Below, piece by piece: positions 49,237 to 51,181 of a DNA stretch of 51,181 nucleotides. Every line of letters begins with the position of its first letter. The stretch's first letter is position 1. Location of the stretch: the NCBI RefSeq assembly GCF_943913405.1, contig NZ_CALTYA010000025.1:1-51181 (forward strand). The letters run 5' to 3'. Position numbers and translations under genes: made by a program. The notes below the pieces were generated by a model, which saw only the letters and a list, made by a program, of their open reading frames with translations, made no database searches and was not told where the DNA came from. The stretch comes from an uncultured Flavobacterium sp. (lineage in GTDB: Bacteria > Bacteroidota > Bacteroidia > Flavobacteriales > Flavobacteriaceae).

Positions 49237-49653
49237 TTATTTAACAAAATATTGCAATGCTAACTTATAACTTTCCATCCCAAAACCGATTATGATTCCT
49301 TGCGCATTGGGCGAAATATACGACTGGTGCCTGAAAGATTCTCTTGAAAAAGTATTTGAAATATGCACTTCGATTACGGGTGTTTTTATAGCTTTTACTG
49401 CATCGCCGATTCCTATGGAAGTGTGCGTATAAGCGGCGGCATTTAAAATTATTCCGTCAAAAGAAAAGCCAGTTTCTTGTAATTTCCCAATGATTTCGCC
49501 TTCAATATTGCTTTGGAAATAGTGCAAATCGGCATCAGAAAATTCAGATTTTAATGTGGATAAGTAATCTTCAAAAGTTTGGCTTCCGTAGATTTCAGGT
49601 TCGCGTTTTCCTAATAAGTTGAGGTTTGGTCCGTTGATGATTATGATTTTCAT
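49237..49653 (-). CDS. aroQ: Type II 3-dehydroquinate dehydratase
   Basis: 138 residues, shikimate pathway. INGPNLNLLGKREPEIYG gives the active-site loop Arg17 and Tyr22; HYFQSNIEGEIIGKLQE (second helix) and VIEVHISN (catalytic His) complete the type II dodecameric enzyme. The closing FGMESYKLAL is usual. Single gene, no strong promoter recognised. Confidence 0.96.
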   Translation of the reverse strand: MKIIIINGPNLNLLGKREPEIYGSQTFEDYLSTLKSEFSDADLHYFQSNIEGEIIGKLQETGFSFDGIILNAAAYTHTSIGIGDAVKAIKTPVIEVHISNTFSRESFRHQSYISPNAQGIIIGFGMESYKLALQYFVK

Positions 49654-49714
49654 GTAAAGGTTTTTTGTAAAAATAAGAGATTTCTAGCCAAAACGGAATT
49701 TCATTGCATAAAAA

Positions 49715-49741
49715 AAGCCGTTTCTTAATCAGAAACGGCTT
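49715..49741 (-). terminator. Terminator of the minus-strand barrel gene
   Basis: AAGCCGTTTCT-taatc-AGAAACGGCTT, perfect 11-bp stem; minus strand continues TTTTTAT. Confidence 0.85.
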
Positions 49742-49762
49742 GATTTGCTTTTATTTTTTTGA

Positions 49763-50335
49763 TTAGAACATATAACCAAGAGATACTTGAAATACTGCGT
49801 TTTTCGCATCAGCATCTTTTGAAATTTCAGTCAAACCGACTGTGTATCTTGCTTGCGCAAAAAGTCCGCCAGCAATGTTTAATCCTAATCCGCCAGCAAC
49901 TGCAAAATCAAATGATTTTGGATCTGCACCTTCATAGGTATTTCCTAATTCATCTACAACTTTGCTCGAATCATTAACTAAGAAAGAAAATTGTGGACCA
50001 GCTTCGATACTTAATCTATCTGTAATTAGGTAGAATTTAGCCATCACCGGAACTGAGATATAGTCTAAATCGAAATCATCAACGCCATCAACATCTGAAG
50101 CTGCGCCTTGAGAACTGAACATGGCCTCTGGCTGAATAGCAAAATTTGGAAGAATTTTAATTTCTGCTACGGCTCCCGCATGAAAACCAGTTTTGTTTTT
50201 ATAGTCAATTCCTTCAGGGCCTCCATCAAGGTTAGCGAAGTTGACTCCTCCTTTTACACCAAACTTTACAATTTGGGCATTTGAGCTAGTGATTCCGGCA
50301 ATCATCAAGACTGCACATAAAATTAGTTTTTTCAT
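49763..50335 (-). CDS. PorT-family outer-membrane beta-barrel protein
   Basis: 190 residues from ATG 50335; the longer frame to 50389 lacks a signal peptide at its start. Signal peptide 1-20 (KKLILCAVLMIAGITSSNAQ). Barrel strands: KFGVKGGVNFANL, GFHAGAVAEIKI, FAIQPEAMFSSQGA, ISVPVMAKFYL, LSIEAGPQFSFLV, and the C-terminal VFQVSLGYMF with a terminal aromatic typical for BAM-recognised barrels. Paralogue of the next gene, divergently transcribed. Confidence 0.9.
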   Translation of the reverse strand: MKKLILCAVLMIAGITSSNAQIVKFGVKGGVNFANLDGGPEGIDYKNKTGFHAGAVAEIKILPNFAIQPEAMFSSQGAASDVDGVDDFDLDYISVPVMAKFYLITDRLSIEAGPQFSFLVNDSSKVVDELGNTYEGADPKSFDFAVAGGLGLNIAGGLFAQARYTVGLTEISKDADAKNAVFQVSLGYMF

Positions 50336-50518
50336 AATAAAATTTTTAAGGTGGTTTAAAGGTTTTATTTGTATCTCAAATTTAGCCAAATTTGTAAGAG
50401 TATCGCTTTACTTTATGAAATTATTAATATTTAATCTTTTGATATAAATAGTAACGATGTAAGTTTTTTCGTGTTATTTTTTTTATAAATTTACGATGTA
50501 AAACACAAACAATCAATC

Positions 50519-51154
50519 ATGAAGAAAATTATTTTAACAGTTTCGGCAATCTTTGCCATGGGCGTTTTAAATGCTCAAGAAATTAAGTATGGTGTAAAAG
50601 CGGGTTTGAATTTATCGACTCTCACAGGTGACATTACAGATTTTACTGATGTAAAGTCAAAAGCTGGTTTTCACGTTGGTGGATTTGTGGAGTTTAAGTT
50701 TACGGATAAATTTGCCATCCAGCCAGAGCTTCTATATTCTACACAAGGCGCAAAATCTGAGTTTTTTGATAGCGATGATGTTACATTTCAATCGGAAGAA
50801 GATAATTACAAACTTGACTATTTAAATCTTCCAATCATGGCTAAATATTATGTAGCGCCAGGATTTAGTATTGAAGCTGGACCGCAAATAGGTTTTTTAT
50901 TAAGCGCTAAGAATAAATATGACTATACATCATCTTTTTTTGGAGAAGATTTGAGTGATTCTGGTGAAGAAGATGTTAAAGATAGTTTTAAGTCAATTGA
51001 TTTCGGCGTTAATTTTGGAGCTGGCTATGAATTTACACAAAATATCTTTGTTCAAGCGAGATATAATCTAGGCTTGTCAAATATTGCTGATTTTGACAAT
51101 GATTTTGAGATAAAAAATTCTGTAGTGCAAGTTTCTTTCGGATATAAATTTTAA
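50519..51154 (+). CDS. PorT-family outer-membrane beta-barrel protein (paralogue)
   Basis: 211 residues. Signal peptide 1-19 (KKIILTVSAIFAMGVLNAQ). Barrel strands run in the same order as its neighbour: KYGVKAGLNLSTL, GFHVGGFVEFKF, FAIQPELLYSTQGA, LDYLNLPIMAKYYV, FSIEAGPQIGFLL, FVQARYNLGLSNI and the end VVQVSFGYKF. An acidic insertion (~115-150) distinguishes it. The two genes probably arose by duplication and inversion. The last bases of the window after the stop are AT-rich with nothing recognisable. Confidence 0.9.
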   Translation: MKKIILTVSAIFAMGVLNAQEIKYGVKAGLNLSTLTGDITDFTDVKSKAGFHVGGFVEFKFTDKFAIQPELLYSTQGAKSEFFDSDDVTFQSEEDNYKLDYLNLPIMAKYYVAPGFSIEAGPQIGFLLSAKNKYDYTSSFFGEDLSDSGEEDVKDSFKSIDFGVNFGAGYEFTQNIFVQARYNLGLSNIADFDNDFEIKNSVVQVSFGYKF

Positions 51155-51181
51155 TATTTTTTAAAAAAAATATAGTAGAAA

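Overview
The window looks like the chromosome of a Flavobacterium-type member of the Bacteroidota. It is AT-rich, many gene starts are preceded by a TAnnTTTG -7 element rather than a Shine-Dalgarno sequence, one large secreted protein ends in a type IX secretion (T9SS) sorting domain, and several families typical of the phylum are present (DUF4290, DUF5686, CarboxypepD_reg-like, PorT-like barrels). No species is assigned.

Bases 1 to about 10.9 kb are accessory and look like one end of an integrated mobile element bordering a tRNA-Pro gene. Reading inward from the tRNA there is a tyrosine integrase of the IntDOT kind (serine at the first catalytic arginine position), a small excisionase-like HTH protein and a lamin-tail-like small protein. 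The cargo follows: a Ser/Thr protein kinase, divergent from a minus-strand series (unknown 211-aa protein, GNAT acetyltransferase, class II Fic AMPylase, unknown 248-aa protein, 561-aa protein with a C-terminal Rx4H motif). A gene cut by the window edge converges on this series. The clustering of three protein-modifying enzymes with a HEPN-like protein next to an integrase is the best candidate for an undescribed system.

From about 11 kb to the end the content is core chromosome. 11.0-21.4 kb: trxB, a five-repeat T9SS protein, a TPR/membrane/HTH regulator, OsmC, a long-form GAPDH and a DegQ/HtrA protease. 21.5-25.6 kb: dapF, a GNAT, mltG, a DUF2279 protein and a lytic transglycosylase-like protein, all facing right. 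25.6-31.3 kb: an RsmI-like methyltransferase, LMW-PTP, dnaA, a YbgC thioesterase and a ribD-HAD-YigZ operon. 31.3-37.7 kb: a lipoprotein, prmC, a MacB-like permease, hisS, an Ada/OGT-AlkB alkylation repair pair and tRNA-Met. 37.8-43.7 kb: a START-like protein, a class IV aminotransferase, YqgE, HU, fmt-recQ and an AAA ATPase. 44.1-51.2 kb: DUF493, DUF4290, murA (with Asp replacing the usual catalytic Cys), a DUF5686 protein, aroQ and two divergent outer-membrane barrel paralogues.

The most striking non-coding structure is a tandem array at 17425-17656: eleven units of 21 bp (one of 22) with a three-unit higher-order pattern, lying between two convergent genes. Other intergenic structures are dispersed palindromes, AGTCTAA-word repeats across stop/start junctions, an imperfect 35-bp-arm hairpin before murA and a G-rich 12-bp repeat patch near 43.8 kb.
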